In this document: piece by piece, positions 43,561 to 51,992 of the stretch
How the letters are laid out: each line of letters begins with the position of its first letter
How positions within the stretch are numbered: the stretch's first letter is position 1
Source: Microbacterium phyllosphaerae
Lineage (GTDB): Bacteria > Actinomycetota > Actinomycetes > Actinomycetales > Microbacteriaceae
Direction: 5' to 3'
DNA length: 64,000 bases
NCBI RefSeq assembly: GCF_017876435.1
Contig: NZ_JAGIOA010000001.1
Span: forward strand, 992,001 to 1,056,000
Translations under genes and position numbers: made by a program
Notes under the pieces: generated by a model
What the model was told of the DNA's origin: nothing
What the model saw: only the letters and a program-made list of their open reading frames with translations
Database searches by the model: none

Positions 43561-43749
43561 TCAGGCCTTTTCGAGTTCGTCCTCGTCTTCGTCCGCATAC
43601 TCGTCGGCCCACTTGTCGACGTATGCGTCTTCAGAGTCGCTCGGGTGCGCGAGTTCGCGCTCGAGCGCCGAGTAGTTCACCGACGGACTGAACGACTTCA
43701 GTTCGCGGGCGATCTTGGTGTGTTTCGCCTTTTGACGGCCACGGCCCAT
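43561..43749 (-). CDS. DUF3073 protein
   Basis: A 62-residue, highly charged actinobacterial protein. The basic N-terminal half (MGRGRQKAKHTKIARELK) and acidic C-terminus are the full DUF3073 pattern. The function is unknown; small size and charge split suggest nucleic-acid or ribosome association, which is speculative. The ATG at 43749 matches the family start. Confidence 0.9.
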   Translation of the reverse strand: MGRGRQKAKHTKIARELKSFSPSVNYSALERELAHPSDSEDAYVDKWADEYADEDEDELEKA

Positions 43750-43897
43750 GCCTGAGACCCCCTCACGAGTTAAGCTGCGGGCGACCAGCGCCCGAGTCAT
43801 TCACGACACCGGCTGAAGGCCGGTAAGAGTAGCATTCAGAATAGCACGCGGCTAGACCGCACTGGCCCGTTGCCCGCTGGTGAAGGGAGCGATCATC

Positions 43898-44440
43898 ATG
43901 ACCGACAACACCTCCACGCCCTCCGATGAGGCCGCGCAGAACGCGACACTGCAGAAAGCAGTCATCGTCGGGATGCAGCCGGGGCAGGCCAGACGAGTGA
44001 TCGACGAAGCGGCGCGTTTCGCCCGGCTCCTTCGCGTGCCGCTCGTCGTGGCGCACGTCGACGTCACGCGCTTCGTGACGTATGAGGATCCGGACGGGTA
44101 CGTGCACTCGGCGCCCATCGACATCAACTTCGAGGCCGGTACTGCCGAGTTCGAGGCTGTGCAGTCCGAAGCGGCCGCTGCTCTCGACGGCACGGGGTTG
44201 ACGTGGACGGCGCGTCAGCTGGTCGGCGATCCGGCGCTCGCCATCAAGGCGCTCGCCAACAAGCTCGATGCCCAGCTGATCGTGGTCGGCACGCGCAAGC
44301 GCGGCATCGGCGAGTCCATCCGGGAGTTCTTCACCGGATCCGTCGCGGCTCGGCTCGCGCACCGTCAGCATCGCTCGGTCCTGGTCGTGCCGCTCGAAGA
44401 GCCGGTACCCGACTCGCAGCCCGAGATCTGGACCGAGTAG
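43898..44440 (+). CDS. Universal stress protein (UspA family)
   Basis: A 180-residue single-domain Usp with the ATP-binding pattern G-x2-G-x9-GS-T/V (IVVGTRKRGIGESIREFFTGSVAARLAHRQHRSVLVVP) and an N-terminal KAVIVGMQP strand. The ATG at 43898 is chosen because AAGGGAG lies 8 nt upstream. It is divergent from DUF3073, and its conditions of expression are not evident. Confidence 0.9.
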   Translation: MTDNTSTPSDEAAQNATLQKAVIVGMQPGQARRVIDEAARFARLLRVPLVVAHVDVTRFVTYEDPDGYVHSAPIDINFEAGTAEFEAVQSEAAAALDGTGLTWTARQLVGDPALAIKALANKLDAQLIVVGTRKRGIGESIREFFTGSVAARLAHRQHRSVLVVPLEEPVPDSQPEIWTE

Positions 44441-44542
44441 GTTCCGCGCGTCGTCGGTGCGGATGGCTGGTCGATTCCCGTTCGGCTGATCACGTCGATC
44501 GGACGGCCCCGCCCGCCGGGGAATCATCAGCCACCTGAAACG

Positions 44543-44580
44543 CCGAAGTCCCTCTCGTCGCGTGACGGGAGGGACTTCGG
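44543..44580. terminator. Bidirectional terminator
   Basis: The arms 44543-44559 and 44564-44580 pair at 16 of 17 positions (CCGAAGTCCCTC and its complement) around a 4-nt loop, between the Usp gene and the PadR gene, which are convergent. Confidence 0.85.
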
Positions 44581-44598
44581 ATCGCGTGAGGGGTGACG

Positions 44599-45225
44599 TC
44601 AGCGCCCGAGTGACGCCAGTGCGGTCGTGATGCCGCGGGCTGCGGCATCCAGTCCGTCCTCCAGCTGCGAGACCACGGATGCCGGCAGAGTGCCGCCCTT
44701 CGCGATGTGAGTACGCAGGTCGGTGCGCACGCGTGCGCGGAAGGCGTTGATGACGGCATCCGCCCTGTGCATCTCTTCGCGCGTGATGATGCGCTCGTCG
44801 TCGCCCGCGGTGCGGGGGCGGGACTTGGATGCCGCGCGGTCGTCCTTCTCGGCGGTGGCGAGGTCGGCGCGGAGGCTCTTCATCGCCTCCTGCACGCTCT
44901 GGCGAACCTCGTTGGCGATCAGGCGCACCGAGTCGGTGAGCCCTGCCTCGATGCCGGCCAGGTCGCCCTCGCGTGATGCGAGCTCGGCGCGTCCGGCATC
45001 CGTGATCGCATAGATCGTGGTGCGGCCGTCGACTGTCTTCGTGACCAGTCCCTCTTCCTCGAGCTTGGCGAGTCGGGGGTAGATGGTGCCGGCGCTCGGC
45101 GTGTACGTGCCGCCGGTGCGGTCGGTCAGCGCCTGGATGATCCCATATCCGTGCTGCGGGGCCTCGGCGAGCAGCGAGAGCAGGTAGAGCCTCAGGTCGC
45201 CGTGCGAGAAGACTGCGGGACTCAT
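44599..45225 (-). CDS. PadR family repressor (operon with DUF4097)
   Basis: A 208-residue regulator. The winged helix (about 5-85) has EAPQHGYGIIQALTDRTGGTYTPSAGTIYPRLAKLEEEGLV, and the C-terminal region is long and helical. It is translated from an ATG overlapping the DUF4097 stop (ATGA), so it belongs to the same transcript. It should bind the AACACGATATATCGTGTT sites at 46085 and control the pair. Confidence 0.9.
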   Translation of the reverse strand: MSPAVFSHGDLRLYLLSLLAEAPQHGYGIIQALTDRTGGTYTPSAGTIYPRLAKLEEEGLVTKTVDGRTTIYAITDAGRAELASREGDLAGIEAGLTDSVRLIANEVRQSVQEAMKSLRADLATAEKDDRAASKSRPRTAGDDERIITREEMHRADAVINAFRARVRTDLRTHIAKGGTLPASVVSQLEDGLDAAARGITTALASLGR

Positions 45226-46061
45226 GCTTCCCACTCCGCATCATTCGTGATCGACTCGGGCGAGCGGCGCAGAACGGTCACGCCACCCGAGACCGAGTTG
45301 GCGCGCAGGTCGACGAAGCGTCCGGCGAGCTCGCCGGTCGAGCCGGTGTAGTTGTTGATGCCGGACGAGCCGCGCTCGATGCCGTCGATCAGCAGGCGGC
45401 CGCTGAGTGAACGGATGACGTAGTTCGCGGCAAGCGACTCATCGAGGCGCACGGTCGTGCCGCCCGAGACCGAGTTGACGTTGATGGTGTTGACGTCGCC
45501 CGCGGCGTCGACGAGCGTCGAGCCCGACACGATGTCGACGGTCGCGCGGCGGATCGTGCCGGTGACGGCGACGTCGCCCGAGACGCTGTTCGCGCTGATC
45601 GATCCGGTGAGCCCGCGCACCTGCACGTCACCCGAGACCGAGTTGACGGTCAGGTCGCCGATGAGGGTGTCGACGATGAGGTCGCCCGAGACGGTGTTGA
45701 GGCGGGCGTCGTTGCGGATGCCCGAGATGAGCGCGCCGGCGCTGACGACGCCGAGGTTGAGGGCGATCGAACGGGGGACGGCGACGCTGACCTCGGCCTT
45801 AGGACCGCCCGAGCCGAAGTTGCGGAACACTTCGAGGAAGTTGTCCCAGCCGAGCTGCGGGTGGTCGATCTCGACCTCGCCGTCGTTCGACTCGATACGG
45901 AGGTCTTTCGTGGTGACGCCGTGCACTTCGATGCGGATGCCGGGTTCGTCGTGCGCGATGACGTCGACCTGGCCGCCGACCAGACCGATCTTCAGCCGGG
46001 TGACGTTCTCGATGTCGATCACACGTTCTTCACCGGGGGCGATGAGCCACTTCTCGGTCAT
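45222..46061 (-). CDS. DUF4097 beta-helix protein
   Basis: A 279-residue protein without signal peptide. The repeated NSVSGDVxVxGxxGxxxANSVSGD pattern forms a right-handed beta-solenoid typical of DUF4097 (about 105-265). Such proteins often accompany PadR regulators and may sense or assemble at membranes; function unknown. AGGAGAAG precedes the ATG. It is first in the operon with PadR. Confidence 0.88.
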   Translation of the reverse strand: MTEKWLIAPGEERVIDIENVTRLKIGLVGGQVDVIAHDEPGIRIEVHGVTTKDLRIESNDGEVEIDHPQLGWDNFLEVFRNFGSGGPKAEVSVAVPRSIALNLGVVSAGALISGIRNDARLNTVSGDLIVDTLIGDLTVNSVSGDVQVRGLTGSISANSVSGDVAVTGTIRRATVDIVSGSTLVDAAGDVNTINVNSVSGGTTVRLDESLAANYVIRSLSGRLLIDGIERGSSGINNYTGSTGELAGRFVDLRANSVSGGVTVLRRSPESITNDAEWEA

Positions 46062-46084
46062 GTCTGCTTCTCCTGTGTTGAGTG

Positions 46085-46138
46085 AACACGATATATCGTG
46101 TTCCGACAGAGTAACACGATATATCTCGACTTTGTCAA
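46085..46138 (-). promoter_or_regulatory. Promoter and PadR operators
   Basis: A perfect 18-bp palindrome AACACGATATATCGTGTT (46085-46102) is followed by a second partial copy AACACGATATATC (46113-46125), 28 bp apart. On the minus strand TTGACA (46133-46138) -N17- GTTACT (46110-46115) forms the promoter, flanked by both operators. Confidence 0.82.
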
Positions 46139-46152
46139 GAGGGTGGGCTCGC

Positions 46153-46284
46153 GGTCGCAGTTGTGGCCCCTCGATCCGGCTCCGGTCGCAGTTGCGGCCG
46201 TCTGAACCTCTGATGGGCGGCACGAACTGCGACCGGAACGCCGTGGATGGTTGGGTGGGCGGCACGAACTGCGACCGGAACGCC
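46153..46284. repeat. Cluster of four GGTCGCAGTTCGTGCC-type repeats
   Basis: Two copies in one orientation (GGTCGCAGTT at 46153 and 46183) face two near-identical inverted copies (GGCGGCACGAACTGCGACC, with flanking GGAACGCC, ending near 46242 and 46284). They lie between the PadR operators and the glgP 3' end. The same arm forms the hairpin at 11795-11849. Confidence 0.85.
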
Positions 46285-46295
46285 GCCGGTGCGCC

Positions 46296-48782
46296 TCAGA
46301 CGAGGGGCGGGGTGTGCCAGATGCGGTCGATGTAGTCGCGGATCGAGCGGTCCGACGAGAAGAAGCCGGTACGGGCGACGTTGAGGATCGCGGATCGGGT
46401 CCACGCCTCCTGGTCGGCGTAGGCGGCATCCACTCGTTCCTGTGCCGCGACATACGACGCGTAGTCGGCGAGCACCATGAAACGGTCCTCGTAGAGCAGG
46501 TTCGAGACGACGGGCTCGAACACCGAGCGGTCGCCGCGCGAGAAGGCTCCGGATGCGATCAGGTCGATCGCCCGGCGCAGACCCTCATCGGCCTGGTAGA
46601 AGTCCTGCGGGCGGTAACCACGGGCCGACAGCTCCGACACCTCGGGCTCGCTCATGCCGAAGAGGTAGAAGTGGTCGTCCCCCACGAGTTCGCGGATCTC
46701 GACGTTCGCCCCGTCATCCGTGCCGATCGTGAGCGCCCCGTTCAGGGCGAACTTCATATTGCCGGTGCCTGAGGCCTCCTTGCCGGCGAGCGAGATCTGC
46801 TCCGACAGGTCGGCGGCGGGGATCACGCGCTCGGCAAGGGTCACGTTGTAGTTCGGCGGGAAGACGACCTTCAGCCGACCCTCGAGACGAGGGTCGGTGT
46901 TGACGACTTCGCCGACGGCGTTGATGAGGTGGATGATGCGCTTCGCCATCGCATAGCCGGGGGCCGCCTTCGCCCCGAAGATCGCGGTGCGGGGAACGAC
47001 ATCCGACACGGCGATGCGCCCCGAGATGACGCCCTCGTAAGTCGTGACGATGTGCAGCACCTTGAGCAGCTGCCGCTTGTATTCGTGCAGGCGCTTGACC
47101 ATGACGTCGAGCATGTGGCCGTCGCTGATCTCGACGCCGTCGCGTTCGCGCAGCACCTCGCTCAGGCGGCGCTTGTTCACCGCCTTCACGCCGGCGAACG
47201 CGGTGCGGAACTCGGCATCCTCGGCGAAGGGTTCGAGCTCGCGCAGGCGTTCGAGGTCGGTGGCCCAGCCGTCTCCGATGGCCGCGGTGATGAGCGACGA
47301 GAGCTCGGGGTTCGCCAGGCGCAGGAACCTGCGAGGTGTGACGCCGTTCGTGACGTTGGTGAACTTGCCGGGGAAGAACGCGTCGAAGTCGTGGAGCACC
47401 TTGTCGCGCAGCAGCTGCGAGTGCAGCTCGGCGACGCCGTTGACCTTCGCTCCTGCGACGGTCGCGAGGTACGCCATGCGCACGGAGCGCACCGGATGCT
47501 CGGCGATGATCGACATGTTGCGCACGAGCATCTCGTCGTCGCCGAAGCGCTCGCGCACCGCCACGAGGAACTCGTCGTTGATGCGGTAGATGATCTCGAG
47601 GTGGCGGGGCAGCAGGCGCCCGAGCAGTTCGACCGGCCACACCTCGAGGGCTTCGGGGAGCAGCGTGTGGCACGTGTACGCGAAGCACTGCCGGGTGATC
47701 GCCCACGCGGCATCCCACTCGAGGTGCCTCTCGTCGATGAGCACGCGCATGAACTCGGGCACCGCGATCACCGGATGGGTGTCGTTGAGCTGGAAGATCA
47801 CGCGCTCGGGCAGGTTCGCGAGGTCGAAGCCGTCGGCGAGCATGTTGTCGAGGAAGTCGTGGATGGATGCCGCGACGAAGAAGTACTGCTGCTGGAGGCG
47901 CAGCTCCTTGCCCTGCGGGGTGGAGTCTTCGGGGTACAGCACCTTCGAGATGTTCTCGGCGTAGGTCTGCGCGCGCACGGCTTCTTCATAGTCGCCCGAG
48001 TTGAAGATGCGCAGGTCGAAGGCGCTCGTCGCCACGGCGCTCCACAGGCGCAGTGTGTTGACGCGGCCGTTCTGGAATCCGGGGACCATGTAGTTGTAGG
48101 GCACGGCCTGCACGTTCCACGCGGGCACCCATCGGCTGCGGGTGACGCCCTCGTCGTCGTACTTCTCGGTGTGGCCGCCGAACGCGATCGTCTGCGCGTC
48201 TTCGGGTCGGGCGAACTCCCACGGCGAGCCGAGCGCGAGCCAGGCGTCGGGCTGCTCGACCTGCTGGCCGTCGACGAACGTCTGCCGGAAGATCCCGTAT
48301 TCGTAGCGGATGCCGTAGCCGATGCTCGGCACCGCCATCGTGGCGAGCGAGTCGATGAAGCAGGCCGCGAGGCGTCCGAGTCCGCCGTTGCCGAGGCCCG
48401 GTTCGACCTCGTGCGCGCGCAGCTCATCGAGGTCGATGCCACACGATGCCAGGGCCTCGGTCGCGACCTCGGTGAGGTCGGCCGCGAGCAGGTTGTTGTC
48501 GAGCTGGCGTCCCAGCAGATACTCGGCCGAGAGGTAGCAGACGCCCTTCGCCTGCACCTCCTTCTGGTGCCGCACATCTTCGAGCCATCGCGCCATCAGG
48601 TAGTCCCGCACGGTGTGGGCGAGGGCGAGGTAGCGATCATTCGCGCTGGATGCCGACAGCGCGACGCCGCGGTCGAAGTTGAGGTTGTGCAGGAAGCGCT
48701 CCACGAACTCATCCGCGGTGCTCGGCGGAGCGATCACGGGAGCGAGGGCGAGCGGATGCAGGGAGGAGTGTGATTCGGGCAC
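46296..48782 (-). CDS. glgP: Glycogen/maltodextrin phosphorylase
   Basis: PLP-dependent enzyme releasing glucose-1-phosphate from alpha-1,4-glucans. The 828-residue length is that of the long GT35 family. The N-terminus has GVCYLSAEYLLGRQLDNNL and EPGLGNGGLGRLAACFIDSLA, and the PLP lysine lies in EASGTGNMKFALNGALTIGTDDGANVEI. The GTG start is supported by TACGGT (48789-48794, minus strand) exactly 6 nt upstream (leaderless). No adjacent glycogen genes. Confidence 0.96.
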   Translation of the reverse strand: MPESHSSLHPLALAPVIAPPSTADEFVERFLHNLNFDRGVALSASSANDRYLALAHTVRDYLMARWLEDVRHQKEVQAKGVCYLSAEYLLGRQLDNNLLAADLTEVATEALASCGIDLDELRAHEVEPGLGNGGLGRLAACFIDSLATMAVPSIGYGIRYEYGIFRQTFVDGQQVEQPDAWLALGSPWEFARPEDAQTIAFGGHTEKYDDEGVTRSRWVPAWNVQAVPYNYMVPGFQNGRVNTLRLWSAVATSAFDLRIFNSGDYEEAVRAQTYAENISKVLYPEDSTPQGKELRLQQQYFFVAASIHDFLDNMLADGFDLANLPERVIFQLNDTHPVIAVPEFMRVLIDERHLEWDAAWAITRQCFAYTCHTLLPEALEVWPVELLGRLLPRHLEIIYRINDEFLVAVRERFGDDEMLVRNMSIIAEHPVRSVRMAYLATVAGAKVNGVAELHSQLLRDKVLHDFDAFFPGKFTNVTNGVTPRRFLRLANPELSSLITAAIGDGWATDLERLRELEPFAEDAEFRTAFAGVKAVNKRRLSEVLRERDGVEISDGHMLDVMVKRLHEYKRQLLKVLHIVTTYEGVISGRIAVSDVVPRTAIFGAKAAPGYAMAKRIIHLINAVGEVVNTDPRLEGRLKVVFPPNYNVTLAERVIPAADLSEQISLAGKEASGTGNMKFALNGALTIGTDDGANVEIRELVGDDHFYLFGMSEPEVSELSARGYRPQDFYQADEGLRRAIDLIASGAFSRGDRSVFEPVVSNLLYEDRFMVLADYASYVAAQERVDAAYADQEAWTRSAILNVARTGFFSSDRSIRDYIDRIWHTPPLV

Positions 48783-48853
48783 GTGACGACCGTAGCGAGC
48801 GCCGGGCCGATTCGTGTGACGGGCGGATGAAGAATATCGGTTGGGATGACAGC

Positions 48854-48884
48854 TTGACCTTGACGCAGCGTCAACTTCTACCGT
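48854..48884 (+). promoter_or_regulatory. MerR-type promoter with 19-bp spacer
   Basis: TTGACC (48854-48859) and TACCGT (48879-48884) are separated by 19 bp, the stretched spacing that MerR proteins correct. The spacer holds a perfect dyad TTGACG-CAG-CGTCAA (48860-48874). It precedes the TipA-like gene and suggests autoactivation. Confidence 0.85.
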
Positions 48885-48922
48885 GGAGTTATCGAAGAAC
48901 GGATCCACGGAAGGAGGACGCG

Positions 48923-49711
48923 ATGACCGGTCGTGATTGGTCGATCCAGGAGATCGCCCGACTCGCGGGCACCACCAGCAGAACGCTGCGTCACTACGAC
49001 GACGTCGGCCTGCTGGCGCCGTCGCGCATCGCGCACAACGGCTATCGCCACTACGACGAGGCCGCGCTCGTGCGTCTGCAGCGCATCCTGCTGCTGCGCG
49101 AGCTCGGACTCGGTCTGCCGCAGATCGCCGAGGTGCTGAACCCGGTGACCCCGCGGCAGAGCGAGGAGTCCGCTCTCGAGACACACCTTGCGCTTCTGCG
49201 CGAGGAGCAGAACCGGCTGGCGCGGCAGATCGCGTCGGTCGAGAACACCATCAACGCATTGAGAGGAGGTGAAGAACTCATGGCAGAGAACATGTTCGAC
49301 GGTTTCGACCACACCCAGTACAAGGAGGAGGTCGAAGAGCGTTGGGGTCGCAAGACCTACGCCGACAGCGACCGCTGGTGGCGCGGGATGACCGACACCG
49401 AGCGCGCCGACTGGCAGCAGCGTGTCTCCGACCTCGGTCGCGACTGGATCGCCGCCGCCGAGAGCGGCATCGACCCGGCATCCGCCGAGGCTCAGGACGT
49501 CGCTCGTCGCCACGTCGAGTGGCTCACCGGCATCCCGGGGACCCCCGCGGCCGTTCCGGGCGGTGACGTGAAGGGATACGTGATCGGACTCGGTGAGATG
49601 TACGTCGCAGACCCGCGCTTCGGCGCGAACTACGCGACGTCGGCCGGCGGCACGGAGGGCGCGGAGTTCGTCCGCGACGCGCTCCGCATCTACGCGGACG
49701 GCAACCTGTAG
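48923..49711 (+). CDS. TipA-like MerR regulator with TipAS domain
   Basis: A 262-residue protein. MerR HTH (about 5-75: YSIQEIARLAGTTSRTLRHYDDVGLLAPSR-type core), a helical dimer arm (about 80-115), then a TipAS ligand domain (about 120-262; MFDGFDHTQYKEEVEERWG, and FYDCT-like end with YADGNL). In Streptomyces TipAL, the TipAS domain binds thiopeptide antibiotics and activates its own gene. The conserved ligand cysteine is not obvious here. The ATG follows AAGGAGG. Confidence 0.9.
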   Translation: MTGRDWSIQEIARLAGTTSRTLRHYDDVGLLAPSRIAHNGYRHYDEAALVRLQRILLLRELGLGLPQIAEVLNPVTPRQSEESALETHLALLREEQNRLARQIASVENTINALRGGEELMAENMFDGFDHTQYKEEVEERWGRKTYADSDRWWRGMTDTERADWQQRVSDLGRDWIAAAESGIDPASAEAQDVARRHVEWLTGIPGTPAAVPGGDVKGYVIGLGEMYVADPRFGANYATSAGGTEGAEFVRDALRIYADGNL

Positions 49712-49757
49712 CCGGCATCCGCGTCCGCATCCACATCCGCGTTCGCCCACCGCCACT

Positions 49758-49857
49758 GCGGGGTCAATAACGCACCCGAACCGCTCGTTTCAGGTGCGCT
49801 TTTGACCCCGCACGGTGTGGGAGGTGCGCTTTTGACCCCGCACGGTGCGGGAGGTGC
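49758..49857. repeat. Inverted and tandem GGTGCGCTTTTGACCCCGC repeat
   Basis: A 30-bp unit starting AGGTGCGCTTTTGACCCC is tandemly repeated at 49792-49821 and 49822-49851, with the start of a third copy. An inverted copy (GCGGGGTCAATAACGCACC, 49758-49776) precedes it and pairs at 17 of 19 positions with the first unit. It follows the TipA-like gene and may end its transcript; the sequence resembles a mobile palindromic element. Confidence 0.8.
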
Positions 49858-49947
49858 CGGGGCGCGACGACTCGCCCCGCTTTGCACAGATCGAGACACC
49901 ACGGCAAGACCGAGATCGGATGCCGGGGGTGGGCGTAGGGTCGGGTC

Positions 49948-50322
49948 ATGGCCCCCCGCCGCAGACGCACCGACGCCGCGCCGCTCTTCGCGACAGCCGC
50001 CGTCGCCTACGGTGCGAACGTCGCCCTCGGCACGGCCGTCGCGACCAGGCTCATCGACACGAGCAACTTCCGATGGCTGCACCACGCGATCTACATCGCC
50101 ACATGCGTGAGCTCGGCCGCCGCGTTCTCGGCCATCCTCTGGGGCCGGCCGAAACATGCCAGCCGTCGCGCCGCCTTCGCGATCGCACCGGCCGCCGCCC
50201 CTCTCGCCGCCATCCCGTACCTCGGCACGCACGGCCGACGGCATCCGCTCGTCGCGCTCGCCGCGGCCCCCTTCATCGTCGCGGGCCTCATCTGCTCGCG
50301 CCTCTCCACCGACCGGAAGTGA
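49948..50322 (+). CDS. Predicted membrane protein, unknown function
   Basis: A 124-residue protein with an Arg-rich N-terminus and three or four hydrophobic segments (about 13-34, 43-64, 74-92 and 100-117). I recognise no domain. TAGGGT (49936-49941) is exactly 6 nt before the ATG (leaderless). It ends 4 nt before the nitroreductase, so the two are likely cotranscribed. Confidence 0.65.
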   Translation: MAPRRRRTDAAPLFATAAVAYGANVALGTAVATRLIDTSNFRWLHHAIYIATCVSSAAAFSAILWGRPKHASRRAAFAIAPAAAPLAAIPYLGTHGRRHPLVALAAAPFIVAGLICSRLSTDRK

Positions 50323-50326
50323 ACGC

Positions 50327-51139
50327 ATGGAACTGCTCGACGCCATCCGCCGCCGCAAGACCACGAACGGGCCGTTCCTGCCCGACCCGGTGTCGGAGGA
50401 GCATCAGCGCATCCTGCTCGAGGCGGCCGGCCGTGCGCCGTCGCAGCTGAACAGTCAGCCGTGGCGGTTCGTGGTCATCGAGAACCGCGACACGATCGAC
50501 AGGATCGCGCGGATCTCGGGCGAGAGCATGACCGAGGCGATGTCGAACGGCACGTTCTTCGAGCGCTACAAGCCGTACTTCCGCTTCAGTCAGGCCGAGA
50601 TGGAGGAGAAGCGCAGCGGGATGCTGTTCGACAAGCTCCCCGCGGCTCTCCGCCCGTTCACCAGCCAGGTGTTCACGAAGCGCGGTCAGAAGCTGATGAA
50701 CACGTTCGGTGTGCCCAAGACGCTGGGCGAGGAGAACCACAAGCTCGTCGGCGGCTCGCCGCTGCTGCTCGGCGTGATGCTCGATCGCAGCGAGTACCGA
50801 CCGGGCCAGCTCTCGTCGTTCTACTCGGTGTTCAGCATGGGCGCGGCGATGGAGAACGTCTGGCTGACGACGGTCGAGCTCGGCATGGGCATCCAGTTCA
50901 TCTCGTTCCCGATGGAGGTCCCCGGGCGGTGGGAGGAGATCATCGACCTGCTCCATGTGCCCGACGACCTCGAGCTCATGGCCGTGTATCGCCTCGGCTA
51001 CCTGCCGCCCGAGCAGCGCCGCCCCGCCATCGACTGGTCGAGCCACCAGCGCAAGCTCGCGTCGCAGTACGTGTTCCGCGAGAACTGCGACCAGCCCCAG
51101 CAGGGGTGGGATGCGCCGCCGGCGGCTTCTCACGAATAG
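50327..51139 (+). CDS. Nitroreductase family protein
   Basis: A 270-residue predicted flavin oxidoreductase. The N-terminal [21 protein letters not shown] and [20 protein letters not shown] carry the FMN/dimer segment of the family, and [25 protein letters not shown] is the second FMN-binding stretch. GGAAG lies upstream of the ATG. Substrate unknown; such enzymes reduce nitro compounds or quinones with NAD(P)H. Confidence 0.9.
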   Translation: MELLDAIRRRKTTNGPFLPDPVSEEHQRILLEAAGRAPSQLNSQPWRFVVIENRDTIDRIARISGESMTEAMSNGTFFERYKPYFRFSQAEMEEKRSGMLFDKLPAALRPFTSQVFTKRGQKLMNTFGVPKTLGEENHKLVGGSPLLLGVMLDRSEYRPGQLSSFYSVFSMGAAMENVWLTTVELGMGIQFISFPMEVPGRWEEIIDLLHVPDDLELMAVYRLGYLPPEQRRPAIDWSSHQRKLASQYVFRENCDQPQQGWDAPPAASHE

Positions 51140-51155
51140 GATCGGCCGCATCTCC

Positions 51156-51203
51156 GCTCCATGTGGAGCATCCTTGCGACACCTGTAGCATCCTCGCTAC
51201 CAT
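51156..51203 (+). promoter_or_regulatory. Leaderless promoter and repeats of the HTH-Fic operon
   Basis: TTGCGA (51174-51179) -N18- TACCAT (51198-51203) ends 6 nt before the ATG at 51210. A perfect dyad GCTCCA-TG-TGGAGC (51156-51169) and two 18-bp near-copies sharing AGCATCCT (51163-51180, 51183-51200; period 20 bp) overlap it, likely operators for the HTH protein. Confidence 0.7.
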
Positions 51204-51209
51204 TTGGGC

Positions 51210-51986
51210 ATGGACATCCCTGCTCTCCTCGATGCACTCGGCAGCACCCCGAGTGCATCGGCGCGCGCGACGGGACTCGCACGCTCGACCATCCAGCGCG
51301 TGCGCGACGGGAAGTCGTCGCCGACGATGGAGACCCTGCGCGAGCTCGCGCTGGCGGCCGGATACGACATCGATCTGACCCTGGTACCTGCGAGCGATCC
51401 GGCGGCTGCGGTCGCGGCTCGGGTGATCCTCGATCCTGCGACGCCGAGGATCGAGGATCTCGAGGGGTGGGAGATGGTCGACTCGAACGAGGTCCCGGCC
51501 ATCGCGCAGTGGGTCTCCCGTCTCGAGCGCCAAGCGCCGGATGACCGGAGGAGGCTGCTGGAACTCGCCGGCCGCTCTTCGGCGCCGCAGCATCGAAAGG
51601 GTGCACGGTTCTTCGCACCGAGGCCGGGGATCAGTCAGGAGCAGCTCGTAGAGGTGGCCGACGGCGCGATCGGACGAGCTGGCGGAGCTCTCTCGGGTGT
51701 CGCCGCTGCGGGGGTCTACCTCGGCCACGCACCGGATCCGGGACCGATCGTCGTGTGGTCGATCGAGACGGATGCTGTGGCGGATCGGTTGGCCGCGACA
51801 CTGCGCGAGACCGGTGAGTATCAACCGGCGGGCGTGCTCCTGGCTCCGACGATGCGTCCGTACCTGGTCGACATGACGATGCCTCCGGCCTGGCGCCACC
51901 GGATCGTCTCGCCGATTCAGGCGGCGATCGACTTCTACGGTCTGGGGTACACCGAATTGGCTGACGAGATCACGGAAGGGTGGTGA
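51210..51986 (+). CDS. HTH protein with AbiEi-like C-terminal domain (putative antitoxin)
   Basis: A 258-residue protein. An N-terminal XRE-like HTH (about 1-60: ARATGLARSTIQRVRDGKSSPTMETLRELALAAGY) is followed by a linker and a C-terminal region (about 155-258) ending GPIVVWSIETDAVADRLAATLRET, then RIVSPIQAAIDFYGLGY, TELADEITEGW, which by eye resembles the C-terminal part of AbiEi-type antitoxins. The ATG at 51210 fits the -10 box; an upstream TTG at 51204 would need a different start. It lies 6 nt before the Fic gene. The antitoxin role is inferred. Confidence 0.7.
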   Translation: MDIPALLDALGSTPSASARATGLARSTIQRVRDGKSSPTMETLRELALAAGYDIDLTLVPASDPAAAVAARVILDPATPRIEDLEGWEMVDSNEVPAIAQWVSRLERQAPDDRRRLLELAGRSSAPQHRKGARFFAPRPGISQEQLVEVADGAIGRAGGALSGVAAAGVYLGHAPDPGPIVVWSIETDAVADRLAATLRETGEYQPAGVLLAPTMRPYLVDMTMPPAWRHRIVSPIQAAIDFYGLGYTELADEITEGW

Positions 51987-51992
51987 CTCAGG

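Noticed and set aside
51080..51100. Another copy of the GAACTGCGACC repeat
   Set aside because: It lies inside the nitroreductase coding region, lacks the GGCGGCAC flank and is explained by codons for Glu-Asn-Cys-Asp.
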